Shown piece by piece: positions 1 to 7,636 of a DNA stretch of 33,313 bases. The notes below the pieces were generated by a model that saw nothing but the letters and a program-made list of their open reading frames with translations, had not been told where the DNA came from and ran no database searches. This DNA is from an uncultured Caryophanales bacterium (GTDB lineage: Bacteria; Bacillota_I; Bacilli_A; RF39; UBA660): contig CAMODE010000001.1 of the NCBI GenBank assembly GCA_946611235.1, positions 1-33,313 on the forward strand, written 5' to 3'. A program made the position numbers and the translations under genes. Each line of letters opens with the position of its first letter. The first letter of the stretch is position 1.

Positions 1-763
1 AGCAGATGATAAAAAAAGTAATGGTAAAAATAGCAATGAAAGTAAGACAAACGAGGGGAACAACCAAAGTAATAGCGAAGAAAAAAATAGTAGTCAAACA
101 AATAATGCAGTTACATACTATGAATATGTTAAAGAAACAACCACTTATACAAAATGGATGAAGGGTAATATTACCGGAAATAATGTAGAGAATAAATATG
201 AATATTACGGTGTAGCAAGTGATACATACTATTCATTGGGAGTAATTAAAGAAAACGAGTTTAAGGTAGGAAATACCATAAACTATACCTTAAAAGTTAA
301 TAAGGTTCCAAATAGCAAATACTATTTTTCAAAAATCGAAGAAGCTTCATACTATATAAATAATGAATCAACAAATTATATCAATGAGAAAAATATAAAA
401 CTATTTAATCAAAGTTACTCTATAGCAAAAAATATTACAGAAAGTTCATTAAAATCAAATAACTTTACATACAAATTGTCTCCATATTATCGTAAAGGGG
501 TATTCTATGTTGACGTAGAGATAAGTATTATAAATACTGATGGAGTTATTTCATATAAAAATGGTAATAAAAAAATATATTACGTACCATTAAAATTAAA
601 TATAAAATTTGCATCAGATGAAATAACAGAAAATATTCCAAATGGTGAATACGAAACGATAACATATTACCGTTATATAGAAAAAAATAGAGACGTGATT
701 TGGTCAACTGATAATTTTGTTGAAGGATACACAAAAACAGGAAATTATGAAATAAGAAGTTAA
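1..763 (+). CDS. Partial hypothetical protein with Asn/Ser/Lys-rich linker, 3' end only
   Basis: The frame is open from base 2 to the TAA at 761-763, so the gene begins outside the window; the internal ATG at 158 is not its start. The first ~35 visible codons are low-complexity (Lys, Asn, Ser, Glu, Thr), typical of a flexible linker between a membrane or zinc-ribbon N-terminus and an extracytoplasmic domain. The remaining ~215 residues are rich in Tyr, Asn, Ile and Thr with alternating hydrophobic residues, which suggests a beta-rich fold. There is no C-terminal membrane segment or LPXTG-like signal. I do not recognise the family. A surface or cell-envelope role is an inference from the linker and composition only. 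The gene converges on clpP and shares its terminator. Confidence 0.7.
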   Translation, partial: ADDKKSNGKNSNESKTNEGNNQSNSEEKNSSQTNNAVTYYEYVKETTTYTKWMKGNITGNNVENKYEYYGVASDTYYSLGVIKENEFKVGNTINYTLKVNKVPNSKYYFSKIEEASYYINNESTNYINEKNIKLFNQSYSIAKNITESSLKSNNFTYKLSPYYRKGVFYVDVEISIINTDGVISYKNGNKKIYYVPLKLNIKFASDEITENIPNGEYETITYYRYIEKNRDVIWSTDNFVEGYTKTGNYEIRS

Positions 764-789
764 AAGAGTTCACTAATATGAACTCTTTT
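762..789. terminator. Bidirectional terminator between the partial gene and clpP
   Basis: A perfect 11-bp stem (AAAAGAGTTCA at 762-772, TGAACTCTTTT at 779-789) encloses a 6-base loop. Both outer arms are A/T-rich, so an RNA made in either direction ends in a U-run. The stem overlaps the TAA of the plus-strand gene and contains the last codons and stop (773-775) of clpP. Confidence 0.85.
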
Positions 790-1357
790 CTAATATTTTA
801 TCGATAATACCATAATTTAAAGATTCATGGCTATCCATAAAAAAATCTCTCTCAGTATCTTTTTCTATCACTTCCAAATCTTTGCCAGTTTTCTCAGATA
901 GAATACTATTAAGTTTTTTTCGTAACTTTAATATTCTTTCAGCAGCAATTTTTATTTCTGTAGCTTGGCCTTGAACACCTCCAAGTGGTTGATGAATCAT
1001 TACTTCTGCATTAGGAAGAATAAATCTTTTACCAGCTTTTCCTACAGCAAGGAGAAAGGCAGCCATAGAAGCGGCCATACCAACACAAATTGTTGAAACA
1101 TCACTCTTTATAAAATTCATAGTATCATATATAGCCATGCCAGCAGTTATACTTCCCCCAGGAGAATTAATATACAAACTAATATCGTCATTATTAATGC
1201 TGTCCAGATATAATAGTTCGGCAACGACAGCATTAGCATTATTATCGTTAATTTCTCCGTTTAATATAATAATTCTATCTTTTAATAATCTTGAATAAAT
1301 ATCATAGGCCCTCTCACCCATTTCATTTTTCTCAATAATAGTTGGAATTAGATTCAT
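773..1357 (-). CDS. clpP: ATP-dependent Clp protease proteolytic subunit
   Basis: ClpP forms the double-heptamer cytoplasmic peptidase that degrades proteins fed by Clp ATPases. From the ATG at 1357 the product is 194 residues and begins MNLIPT, as in Bacillus ClpP. The catalytic triad is visible as Ser97 (in GMAASMA), His122 (MIHQPLGG) and Asp171 (ERDFF), with the family spacing of 25 and 49 residues. The frame also opens at a GTG at 1366, but a GGGTGA Shine-Dalgarno lies just upstream of the ATG, and the GTG is part of that site, so the ATG is preferred. It is transcribed divergently from the nucleoside kinase gene. I saw no CtsR-type direct repeat or CIRCE element in the upstream region. 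Confidence 0.97.
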   Translation of the reverse strand: MNLIPTIIEKNEMGERAYDIYSRLLKDRIIILNGEINDNNANAVVAELLYLDSINNDDISLYINSPGGSITAGMAIYDTMNFIKSDVSTICVGMAASMAAFLLAVGKAGKRFILPNAEVMIHQPLGGVQGQATEIKIAAERILKLRKKLNSILSEKTGKDLEVIEKDTERDFFMDSHESLNYGIIDKILEKSSY

Positions 1358-1413
1358 ATTTTTCACCCATTAATATTATAATTAAAATAGGTAAAAACTA
1401 TGCATTAAAAAAA

Positions 1414-1466
1414 ATGACAAAAAAAACATAAACTATGATATAATGAATATGTATAATAAAAGGAGG
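1414..1466 (+). promoter_or_regulatory. Promoter and RBS for the nucleoside kinase gene
   Basis: An extended -10 (TGATATAAT, 1436-1444) has a possible -35 ATGACA at 1414-1419; the 19-base spacer is long, so the TGN extension probably carries the activity. AGGAGG at 1461-1466 precedes the ATG at 1474. Confidence 0.65.
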
Positions 1467-1473
1467 CTACTAC

Positions 1474-3123
1474 ATGGATATTATAAAGTTAACTTTAGAT
1501 AACGGGGAAGAAAAAGAATATATAAAAGGAATAACATTAAAAGAAATATTAGATAAAGAGCAAGAAAATATTTCTGATGTAGTTTTGGCAAAATATAATG
1601 GGAAAATAATTAATAATGATTTCATATTTGAAAAAAAAGGGTATTTGTCATTATACAATATTGACACAAATATAGGAAATAAGGCATATGAAAGAGGATT
1701 AATTTACCTATTTGAAATATGTATTCAAGAAGTAATGGGAAATGATACAAAAATAATTGTTAAACATTCAATAGATAGGGGAATATTTTGTCAAATTAAT
1801 AAAGAAGTAAAAAGTGAAGATATTACAAGTATAAAAAAAATAATGAAGCAAAAAGTAAAGAAAAATAGTCCGTTTATTAAAATTGAAACAACAAAGTCTG
1901 AAGCAATTCAGTATTTTAAAAGCATCGGAAGAGAGGATAAAATAAAAACTCTTTTTTATAACACAGATAATTTAGTAACACTATATAAATTAGAAGATAG
2001 TTATAATTATTTTATAGGAGAAATGCCCTTATCAACAGGGGTATTAAAATATTTTGATTTAACAATAATTAAAGGAAAAGGAATAGTATTACGATTCCCC
2101 TCAGTTTATGATAACACTAAAATAATAAAATATACACACCACGATAATTATTTTAATTCTCTAGAGGAATATACTTCATGGGGTCAAAATTTAAATATAA
2201 ATAATATAGGGGATTTAAATGATTTCTTAACAAAAAATAATGCAAAAGATTTGATTCAATTATCTGAAATAATGCAAGACTATAAGCTACTAAATATAGC
2301 AGAGGAAATAGTATTAAATAAAGATTTTTATAAAATAATATTATTGTCAGGACCATCAAGTTCAGGAAAAACAACAACTGCAATGAAATTATCTCTATAC
2401 TTAAGAAGTTTAGGATTAAATCCAACCCATCTATCAATAGATGATTATTTTCATGAAAGGGAAGAGACTCCCATGGGAGAAGATGGGAAACCTGATTATG
2501 AATCATTAAAAGCAGTAGATACGAAATTATTTGATAATCAAATAAATAAAATTTTAAAAGGCACGAAAGTAACTGTTCCAACGTTTAATTTTATAACAGG
2601 AAAAAAAGAATATAAACGCAAAATAGAATTAAAAGAAAATGATATTCTAATAATTGAAGGACTTCATGCCCTAAATGAAAATATATTAACAAGTATACCT
2701 AAAAAGAACAAATACAAAATATATGTTAGTCCTTTAACATATCTCAATATAGATAATGATAATCGTATTAGTATGACAGATTTAAGATTATTAAGAAGAA
2801 TAGTAAGAGACAACAGGACAAGAGGGTATTCGCCTACAGTTACAATAAATAATTGGGATAAGGTTCGAGAAGGAGAAGAAAAATATGTATTTCCATATCA
2901 AGATAATGCTAATATAATTTTTAATTCTAGCCTAGCATATGAACTAGGAACATTAAGAATATATGCGGAGCCTTTGTTATACACAATAAAGGAAAATGAG
3001 TCAGAATATGAAACTGCCCAAAGACTTTTGGAACTATTAAAATGTTCTCTTCCGGTATCAAGCGAATACATACCTAAAACATCAATAATAAGAGAATTTA
3101 TTGGAGAAAGTTATTTTGAATAA
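1474..3123 (+). CDS. TGS-domain nucleoside (uridine-type) kinase
   Basis: This 549-residue protein has the architecture of the Bacillota 'nucleoside kinase' family. A TGS/ThrRS-like N-terminus (about 1-65) is followed by a ThrRS-type second domain (about 70-260) and a phosphoribulokinase/uridine kinase P-loop domain (about 285-500). Visible motifs are Walker A GPSSSGKTT at 293-301, SIDDYF at 321-326 and EGLHAL at 395-400; LRLLRRIVRD matches the usual Arg-rich lid. It probably phosphorylates a nucleoside with ATP or GTP in the cytoplasm. The exact substrate cannot be read from sequence, and the role of the tRNA-synthetase-like part is unknown. The amidase gene follows after 30 bases, so co-transcription is likely. 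Confidence 0.88.
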   Translation: MDIIKLTLDNGEEKEYIKGITLKEILDKEQENISDVVLAKYNGKIINNDFIFEKKGYLSLYNIDTNIGNKAYERGLIYLFEICIQEVMGNDTKIIVKHSIDRGIFCQINKEVKSEDITSIKKIMKQKVKKNSPFIKIETTKSEAIQYFKSIGREDKIKTLFYNTDNLVTLYKLEDSYNYFIGEMPLSTGVLKYFDLTIIKGKGIVLRFPSVYDNTKIIKYTHHDNYFNSLEEYTSWGQNLNINNIGDLNDFLTKNNAKDLIQLSEIMQDYKLLNIAEEIVLNKDFYKIILLSGPSSSGKTTTAMKLSLYLRSLGLNPTHLSIDDYFHEREETPMGEDGKPDYESLKAVDTKLFDNQINKILKGTKVTVPTFNFITGKKEYKRKIELKENDILIIEGLHALNENILTSIPKKNKYKIYVSPLTYLNIDNDNRISMTDLRLLRRIVRDNRTRGYSPTVTINNWDKVREGEEKYVFPYQDNANIIFNSSLAYELGTLRIYAEPLLYTIKENESEYETAQRLLELLKCSLPVSSEYIPKTSIIREFIGESYFE

Positions 3124-3153
3124 ATAAAAGCATATATTATTAGCAGGTGAAAT

Positions 3154-3816
3154 ATGAATAAGTATAAACTACTAATAATATTATGTTTTTTCTTTTTGAC
3201 CCTTTTTCTACCCAAAGTTACCGCAATTATTAACGGATATAGTCTTATGGGGAAAGTAATATGTATTGACAGTGGCCATGGTGGAGTAGATACTGGAGCC
3301 TTAAGTAAAACAATTGTAGAAAAAGATTTAAACCTCGTATTATCAAAAAAATTAGAAAAAGAATTAACTTCTCGAGGAGCAATAGTGTATCAAACAAGGG
3401 AAGGAGATTATGATCTTTCAACAACAACAATTAATAGAAAAAGAAGTGATTTATATAACAGAGCAAAATATATCAATGAAATAAAACCAGATTTATATAT
3501 TTCAATTCATTTAAACTCAACAACATCACAAAATTGGAAAGGGCTTCAAGTATTTTACACAAATAAAAATGAAGAGAATAAATTAATAGCACAAGCATTG
3601 ACAAATAATTTAAAAGAAAAATTATCCAATGTAAGAGAAATAAAACAAGGCAATAATTATTATATGTATAAATACATTAAATATCCAGGAATACTAATAG
3701 AGGTCGGTTTCATTTCCAACCCTGATGATAACTATTTATTAAGAAATGGTGAATATCAAGATAAATTAATAGCATTAATATCAAAAGGTATTGAAATATA
3801 TTTTGAAAATAAGTGA
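3154..3816 (+). CDS. N-acetylmuramoyl-L-alanine amidase (Amidase_3, CwlD-like)
   Basis: This zinc amidase is predicted to cleave the bond between MurNAc and L-Ala in peptidoglycan outside the membrane. The 220-residue product starts with one hydrophobic segment (about 5-25) that serves as signal or anchor. Family zinc ligands are visible as His42 (IDSGHGG), Glu56 and His119 (SIHLNS), and the catalytic Glu183 lies in IEVGFISN. The short form, with only a membrane segment plus catalytic domain, resembles CwlD, the spore-cortex muramic-lactam amidase of Bacilli. A vegetative cell-wall amidase is equally possible because no binding domain is present. AGGTGA at 3145-3150 sets the start. The gene lies 30 bases after the nucleoside kinase gene. 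Confidence 0.9.
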   Translation: MNKYKLLIILCFFFLTLFLPKVTAIINGYSLMGKVICIDSGHGGVDTGALSKTIVEKDLNLVLSKKLEKELTSRGAIVYQTREGDYDLSTTTINRKRSDLYNRAKYINEIKPDLYISIHLNSTTSQNWKGLQVFYTNKNEENKLIAQALTNNLKEKLSNVREIKQGNNYYMYKYIKYPGILIEVGFISNPDDNYLLRNGEYQDKLIALISKGIEIYFENK

Positions 3817-3881
3817 CAACCTATTTTAAAAGAGAAAAAAATATTGTATAATTAAGAAGATAAGGGCGATAGGTGATATTG

Positions 3882-4241
3882 ATGAAAAAAATATATTTAA
3901 AATATGATGAAAATAATCCAACAGCAGAGTGTGATTTTGGATTTATTAAAGAAATGACATATATGGGATTTTTATATCCACTAAAGAAAAAAAATTATAA
4001 AATGTTTTCAATAATATTTTTAACAGAACTAGCAGTAGCCATATTAATAATGTTTTTTATTCTTCCCCCAATTGCCGGGATAATAGCTACTTTTTTTATG
4101 ATTATGTTAACAAACATTTTATTTGCGGCAAATTACAATATGATTGTAATTGAAGAACTTCTAAAAAGGGGATATGTGCCAAATGATTATAATTCCTCTA
4201 ATTTATTAATTAAAAAGGGGATATATTTTAAATTACAATAA
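3882..4241 (+). CDS. Small membrane protein, DUF2628-like
   Basis: A 119-residue protein with two adjacent hydrophobic segments (about 43-62 and 65-85) and charged ends. The pattern of an aromatic stretch before the helices, then AxNYN and a terminal KRGY resembles the DUF2628 family of small inner-membrane proteins of unknown function; this is recognition by pattern and is tentative. The start is the ATG at 3882 because AGGTGA at 3871-3876 is 5 bases away; an in-frame GTG at 3873 is part of that site. A TATAAT at 3847-3852 may be its own -10. No function is proposed. Confidence 0.75.
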   Translation: MKKIYLKYDENNPTAECDFGFIKEMTYMGFLYPLKKKNYKMFSIIFLTELAVAILIMFFILPPIAGIIATFFMIMLTNILFAANYNMIVIEELLKRGYVPNDYNSSNLLIKKGIYFKLQ

Positions 4242-4253
4242 ATATATTTTTTT

Positions 4254-4284
4254 AAATTTTATCAATTTCGTAATTAAAATTTTT
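4254..4284 (+). terminator. Possible A/T-only terminator after the small membrane protein
   Basis: AAATTTT (4254-4260) and AAAATTT (4276-4282) can pair across a 15-base loop and are followed by T residues. The stem has no G-C pair, so this is weak. Confidence 0.25.
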
Positions 4285-4309
4285 GACATTCAGCAATTTC
4301 AAACATAAT
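4283..4309 (+). promoter_or_regulatory. Candidate promoter for the non-coding RNA upstream of the Abi gene
   Basis: A consensus -35 TTGACA (4283-4288) and a -10-like CATAAT (4304-4309) are separated by 15 bases, shorter than the optimal 17. No coding frame of note starts downstream before 4458, so a transcript from here would first make the hairpin at 4323-4360. Confidence 0.45.
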
Positions 4310-4315
4310 GAAATA

Positions 4316-4380
4316 AAAAACAGCTAGGAAACCATTATCTTAAGATGATTGGTTGTTAGCAATTACATCCAGTATATAGA
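4316..4380 (+). ncRNA. Candidate structured RNA upstream of the AbiF-like gene
   Basis: Bases 4323-4360 fold into an interrupted hairpin. GCTA (4323-4326) pairs with TAGC (4357-4360), AACCA (4330-4334) pairs with TGGTT (4350-4354), and ATC (4337-4339) pairs with GAT (4344-4346) around a TTAA loop. It lies about 14 bases after a possible -10 and about 100 bases before the Abi start. AbiF/Abi_2 genes are known to be associated with a conserved upstream ncRNA that acts as an RNA antitoxin, so position and structure fit. The RNA ends given are guesses; I see no strong intrinsic terminator, and I have not matched the sequence to the published motif. Confidence 0.4.
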
Positions 4381-4405
4381 ATAAAAAAATAACTAAAATA
4401 TGTAT

Positions 4406-4431
4406 CAATTTTTTTAAAATTGTGGTATACT
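4406..4431 (+). promoter_or_regulatory. Abi gene promoter with overlapping dyad
   Basis: TGGTATACT (4423-4431) is an extended -10. An inverted repeat CAATTTT-TTT-AAAATTG (4406-4422) fills the spacer just before it. This dyad could be an operator or a weak terminator of the upstream RNA. No convincing -35 is seen. Confidence 0.5.
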
Positions 4432-4457
4432 TTAAAAAGGATAACGGGTGTGATACT

Positions 4458-5381
4458 ATGGAAAAAACATTTAAAACAATAGACGAACAAATACAAATAC
4501 TAAAAGATAAAAACCTAATAATTGAAGATATAGATTTTACAAAAGAAATCCTTCTTAGAGAAAACTATTTTTTCATAATGGGATATCGCAATCTATTTTT
4601 AAAACCAAAAGAAAATAAATTTATATCCGGGGTAACTTTCGATGAATTATATGCCCTTTTTACTTTTGATAGAAATTTTCGAAATATTATACTAAAAAAC
4701 ATTCTGGTTATTGAAAATCAGTTAAAATCCATCATTTCATATCAGTTATCAAAAAAATATGGATATAAAGAAAATGAGTATTTAAATTCTAAAAATTTTA
4801 CTCAGGAAAAAGAAAAAACTAGAAGAGTAAAAGATTTAATTGAAAAAATGAAACGGCAAATAAGGGTTAATGCAACTACTCATAACGCCACTATGCACTA
4901 TATAACAAACTATGGATATATTCCCTTGTGGGTGCTCGTAAAGGTTTTATCTTTTGGTATTGTTTGTGAATTATATACAATACTAAAAAAAGAAGATCAA
5001 AATGATATAGCAGAAATTTTCGGGACTACTCCTCAAATATTGAGTGATACTTTAATTCTGTTATCGAACTATCGAAACTTATGCGCTCATGAAGATATAC
5101 TGTATGATCATCGAACTGAAAGAGTTGTGCCTGATACAAAGTATCACGAATATATGAGTATATCTAAAATGGATGGTGAATATATTTATGGAAAAAACGA
5201 TTTATTTTCTCTTATAATAATTTTTAAAATTTTATTGGAGAAAAAGGATTTTAGAATAATGATGCGAGAAATAGAATATGAAATAGAATTATTGGATGGA
5301 AAAGTCGATTCGATTTCAATAAATAAAATATTAGATAGAATGGGTTTTCCTCAAAACTATATAGAAATAATAAGTAGGTGA
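4458..5381 (+). CDS. Abi_2/AbiF-type HEPN RNase-like protein (abortive infection)
   Basis: The 307-residue product has the features of the Abi_2 (AbiD/AbiF) family. These are an N-terminal KNLII..FTKEILLRENYFFIMGYR-type segment, IPLWVLVKVLSFG at 155-167, and the HEPN motif RNLCAH at 206-211 (R-x4-H) followed by YDHR. In HEPN RNases the Arg and His form the active site, so an RNA-cleaving toxin is expected from family knowledge. AbiF proteins have been described as toxins held in check by an RNA antitoxin and as relatives of the ancestors of Cas13. The start is the ATG at 4458, with GGGTGTGAT just upstream; the frame extends back to 4422 but that part contains the promoter. htrA begins 6 bases after the stop. 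Confidence 0.88.
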   Translation: MEKTFKTIDEQIQILKDKNLIIEDIDFTKEILLRENYFFIMGYRNLFLKPKENKFISGVTFDELYALFTFDRNFRNIILKNILVIENQLKSIISYQLSKKYGYKENEYLNSKNFTQEKEKTRRVKDLIEKMKRQIRVNATTHNATMHYITNYGYIPLWVLVKVLSFGIVCELYTILKKEDQNDIAEIFGTTPQILSDTLILLSNYRNLCAHEDILYDHRTERVVPDTKYHEYMSISKMDGEYIYGKNDLFSLIIIFKILLEKKDFRIMMREIEYEIELLDGKVDSISINKILDRMGFPQNYIEIISR

Positions 5382-5387
5382 TAAAAA

Positions 5388-6500
5388 ATGAAAAATAAAA
5401 ATAAAATATCAATTATAGTAATTGTAATACTATCCTTTGCTCTAGGAGCATCATGGACATACATGGTGTTAAGGCAATTAAATGGAAAAGATTCACCACT
5501 TTCACAAGTAATTGGTAGTTATACAATTAGCGAAAATAGTATAGCTGGAGCCGTTGATAAAGTATATGATGCAACAGTAACAGTAATAACTTCAAGTGGT
5601 GGTAGTCAAGTATCATCTGGAACTGGCTTTGTTTATAAAGTAGACGGCTCTACAGCATATATAATGACTAATAATCATGTTATAGCTAGTGGTGATGCAG
5701 CAAAAATAATTTTTAGTGATGGTTCTGAAGCCGAAACAAAAATACTTGGAGGAGATACCTATGCTGATATAGCTGTATTGACAACTAGTACAAAGTCAAT
5801 CAAACAAGTAGCAACAATTGGTAATACCGAAAACATAAAATTAGGAGATACAACTTTTGCAGTTGGAGCTCCCCTTGGCGATACTTATAGTGGAACAGTA
5901 ACAAAAGGAATATTGTCGGGCAAAGACCGCCTAGTTGAAGTTAGTTTTAGCGGGACAACATCTGACTACTACATGAAAGTCCTTCAGACAGATGCAGCCT
6001 TAAATCCTGGAAATAGCGGGGGCCCATTATGTAATATCAATGGTGAAGTAATAGGCGTTACATCTTTAAAATTAACTCAAGAAAAGATATCGGCAACAAA
6101 CACATATAGTGTTGAAGGAATGGGATTTGCAATACCAATAGAGGATGCACTATACTATGCGGAAATAATAGAAACAGGAGAATCTATAAAAAGACCATAT
6201 GTGGGAATAAGTATGCTAGATATAACAGATAGTTATTATTTATGGCAAGCAGGTATTACAATACCAGAAGGAATAAAAAAAGGAGTAGCATTACTTGAGG
6301 TAGTAGAATCATCTCCAGCCGAAAAGGGAGGACTAAAAAAAGGAGATATTATTGTAAAATTAGAAAATGAAAAAATAGAGTCAGTAGCGGAACTTCGCTA
6401 TGAATTATATAAACATAATCCTGGTGAAACAGTAAAAATTACATTTAATAGAAATGGTAAGGAACATACAACTACAATAACATTAGAAGAATCTAAATAG
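5388..6500 (+). CDS. htrA: HtrA/DegP-like membrane-anchored serine protease with PDZ domain
   Basis: A trypsin-fold (S1C) protease that degrades or refolds damaged proteins at the outer face of the membrane. The 370-residue product has an N-terminal membrane anchor (about 7-27), a Gly/Ser-rich catalytic domain and one C-terminal PDZ domain (about 275-368). The catalytic residues are His97 (TNNHV), Asp127 (ADIAVL) and Ser210 (GNSGGPL). The start follows AGGTGA at 5377-5382, which overlaps the stop codon of the Abi gene. No promoter is visible in the 6-base gap, so htrA may depend on the Abi gene promoter or on one inside it. A strong terminator follows. Confidence 0.95.
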   Translation: MKNKNKISIIVIVILSFALGASWTYMVLRQLNGKDSPLSQVIGSYTISENSIAGAVDKVYDATVTVITSSGGSQVSSGTGFVYKVDGSTAYIMTNNHVIASGDAAKIIFSDGSEAETKILGGDTYADIAVLTTSTKSIKQVATIGNTENIKLGDTTFAVGAPLGDTYSGTVTKGILSGKDRLVEVSFSGTTSDYYMKVLQTDAALNPGNSGGPLCNINGEVIGVTSLKLTQEKISATNTYSVEGMGFAIPIEDALYYAEIIETGESIKRPYVGISMLDITDSYYLWQAGITIPEGIKKGVALLEVVESSPAEKGGLKKGDIIVKLENEKIESVAELRYELYKHNPGETVKITFNRNGKEHTTTITLEESK

Positions 6501-6520
6501 ACTACAAATGTAGTCTTTTT
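6499..6520 (+). terminator. Terminator after htrA
   Basis: AGACTAC (6499-6505), loop AAAT, GTAGTCT (6510-6516), then a T-run. The stem overlaps the TAG stop. Confidence 0.85.
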
Positions 6521-6540
6521 AAATAATTAAATGAAATCTA

Positions 6541-6570
6541 TTGTATTTTATATTCATAATTTGATATAAT
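6541..6570 (+). promoter_or_regulatory. Promoter of the tsaE-tsaB-rimI-tsaD operon
   Basis: Extended -10 TGATATAAT (6562-6570) with a -35-like TTGTAT at 6541-6546, spacer 18. Confidence 0.65.
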
Positions 6571-6596
6571 ATCATTGAAAAAGAAAGGTGATTAGA

Positions 6597-7046
6597 ATGG
6601 ACGAATACAAAATAATAACACATAGTGAAAATGAGACAATAGCCCTTGCTCAAAATATTGAATCTGAAAAATTTCCAAATATGGTAATATGTTTAAACGG
6701 AGATTTAGGTAGTGGAAAAACATTATTCACAAAGGGATTTGCACATGCCATGGGAATAGATGAAATAACATCTCCAACTTTCACAATAATAAAAGAATAT
6801 CAAGGAGAATTAATGCTATATCACATGGACGTATATAGATTGGAAGAAACTAATGAAGAAATTGGCATTGAAGAGTATTACGATAGAGGCGGTGTAACAA
6901 TAATAGAGTGGTCTGACATGATAAAAGATATTTTGCCAGAAGAAAGATTAGAGATAAAAATAAAAATAATAGATGAAAATACAAGAAGCTTAACATTTAC
7001 TCCTTATGGAGATAAATATAGAGAAATATGTGAGATGATATTATGA
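6597..7046 (+). CDS. tsaE: tRNA t6A biosynthesis ATPase TsaE
   Basis: TsaE is the ATPase that drives turnover of the TsaB-TsaD complex, which places threonylcarbamoyl on A37 of ANN-decoding tRNAs. The 149-residue product shows Walker A GDLGSGKT at 35-42, the conserved SPTFTII segment, the HMDVYRL motif and IIEWSD. The start is the ATG at 6597 with AAAGGTGA upstream; an in-frame GTG at 6588 lies within that site. It is the first gene of a tight operon and its stop overlaps the tsaB start in ATGA. Confidence 0.95.
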   Translation: MDEYKIITHSENETIALAQNIESEKFPNMVICLNGDLGSGKTLFTKGFAHAMGIDEITSPTFTIIKEYQGELMLYHMDVYRLEETNEEIGIEEYYDRGGVTIIEWSDMIKDILPEERLEIKIKIIDENTRSLTFTPYGDKYREICEMIL

Positions 7047-7636
7047 TAAGTTTATTCATAGATACATGCCTATCCGATGTATCTATTTCATTGTTAAAAA
7101 ATAATAAAATATTATCATATATAAGTAATAACATTCCAGGAGAGCATTCAATATATGTAACAAAATATATTGAAAACATTTTAAAAGAAAATAAAATTGA
7201 TCCCAAAGAAGTAAATGAAATAGTTGTAGTAAATGGTCCTGGATCATTTACTGGTGTAAGAATAGGGGTAACTATTGCAAAAATGTTTGCCTATCTCACA
7301 AAAATAAGAATAGTTACAATTACATCTTTAAAGGCTAGGGTAATAGGAAGACAAAGTAATTATTTATTATCAATGATAGATGCAAAACATGATAATTATT
7401 ATGTTGGATTATATGATAAAAATTATAATAAAATTAAAGAAGAATTTATGTCAAAAGACCTATTAGATGCACTGGTAAAAAAATATAATCCCCTAATAGT
7501 TGGTGAAAAAGATAAATATTTAATAGAAGATATAGTAAAATATACCAACAATCAAAAAAATGAAAATCCTCATAGCATAAATCCAATTTATTTAAAATTA
7601 CCAGAGGCAATGGAAAAAAATGATAAAAGAGTCTAA
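7043..7636 (+). CDS. tsaB: tRNA t6A biosynthesis protein TsaB
   Basis: TsaB is the catalytically inactive ASKHA-fold partner that stabilises TsaD in threonylcarbamoyl transfer to tRNA. The 197-residue product has the family signature VVNGPGSFTGVRIGV at about 63-77 and the N-terminal IDTCLSDVSISL. It overlaps tsaE by 4 bases and rimI by 17 bases, which suggests translational coupling. The C-terminal third is short compared with Bacillus TsaB and poorly conserved, as is common in this family. Confidence 0.94.
   Translation: MISLFIDTCLSDVSISLLKNNKILSYISNNIPGEHSIYVTKYIENILKENKIDPKEVNEIVVVNGPGSFTGVRIGVTIAKMFAYLTKIRIVTITSLKARVIGRQSNYLLSMIDAKHDNYYVGLYDKNYNKIKEEFMSKDLLDALVKKYNPLIVGEKDKYLIEDIVKYTNNQKNENPHSINPIYLKLPEAMEKNDKRV

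Noticed and set aside
1364-1366. GTG at 1366 as clpP start
   Set aside because: It lies in the GGGTGA ribosome site; the ATG at 1357 gives the family N-terminus MNLIPT.
1375-1380. Minus-strand TATAAT upstream of clpP as its -10 box
   Set aside because: It would start transcription almost at the ribosome site, leaving no leader, and no -35 is at the right distance.
1371-1440. CIRCE or CtsR operator upstream of clpP
   Set aside because: No matching inverted or direct repeat found by eye in this A/T-rich stretch.
2153-2581. Long minus-strand open frame inside the nucleoside kinase gene, and similar frames inside uvrA and rsgA
   Set aside because: They lie entirely antisense to well-conserved genes, lack ribosome sites, and have the Leu/Phe/Tyr-rich composition expected from reading AT-rich genes backwards.
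6588-6596. GTG at 6588 as tsaE start (likewise GTG 3873 and GTG 26597)
   Set aside because: In all three cases the GTG is part of the Shine-Dalgarno of the next ATG.
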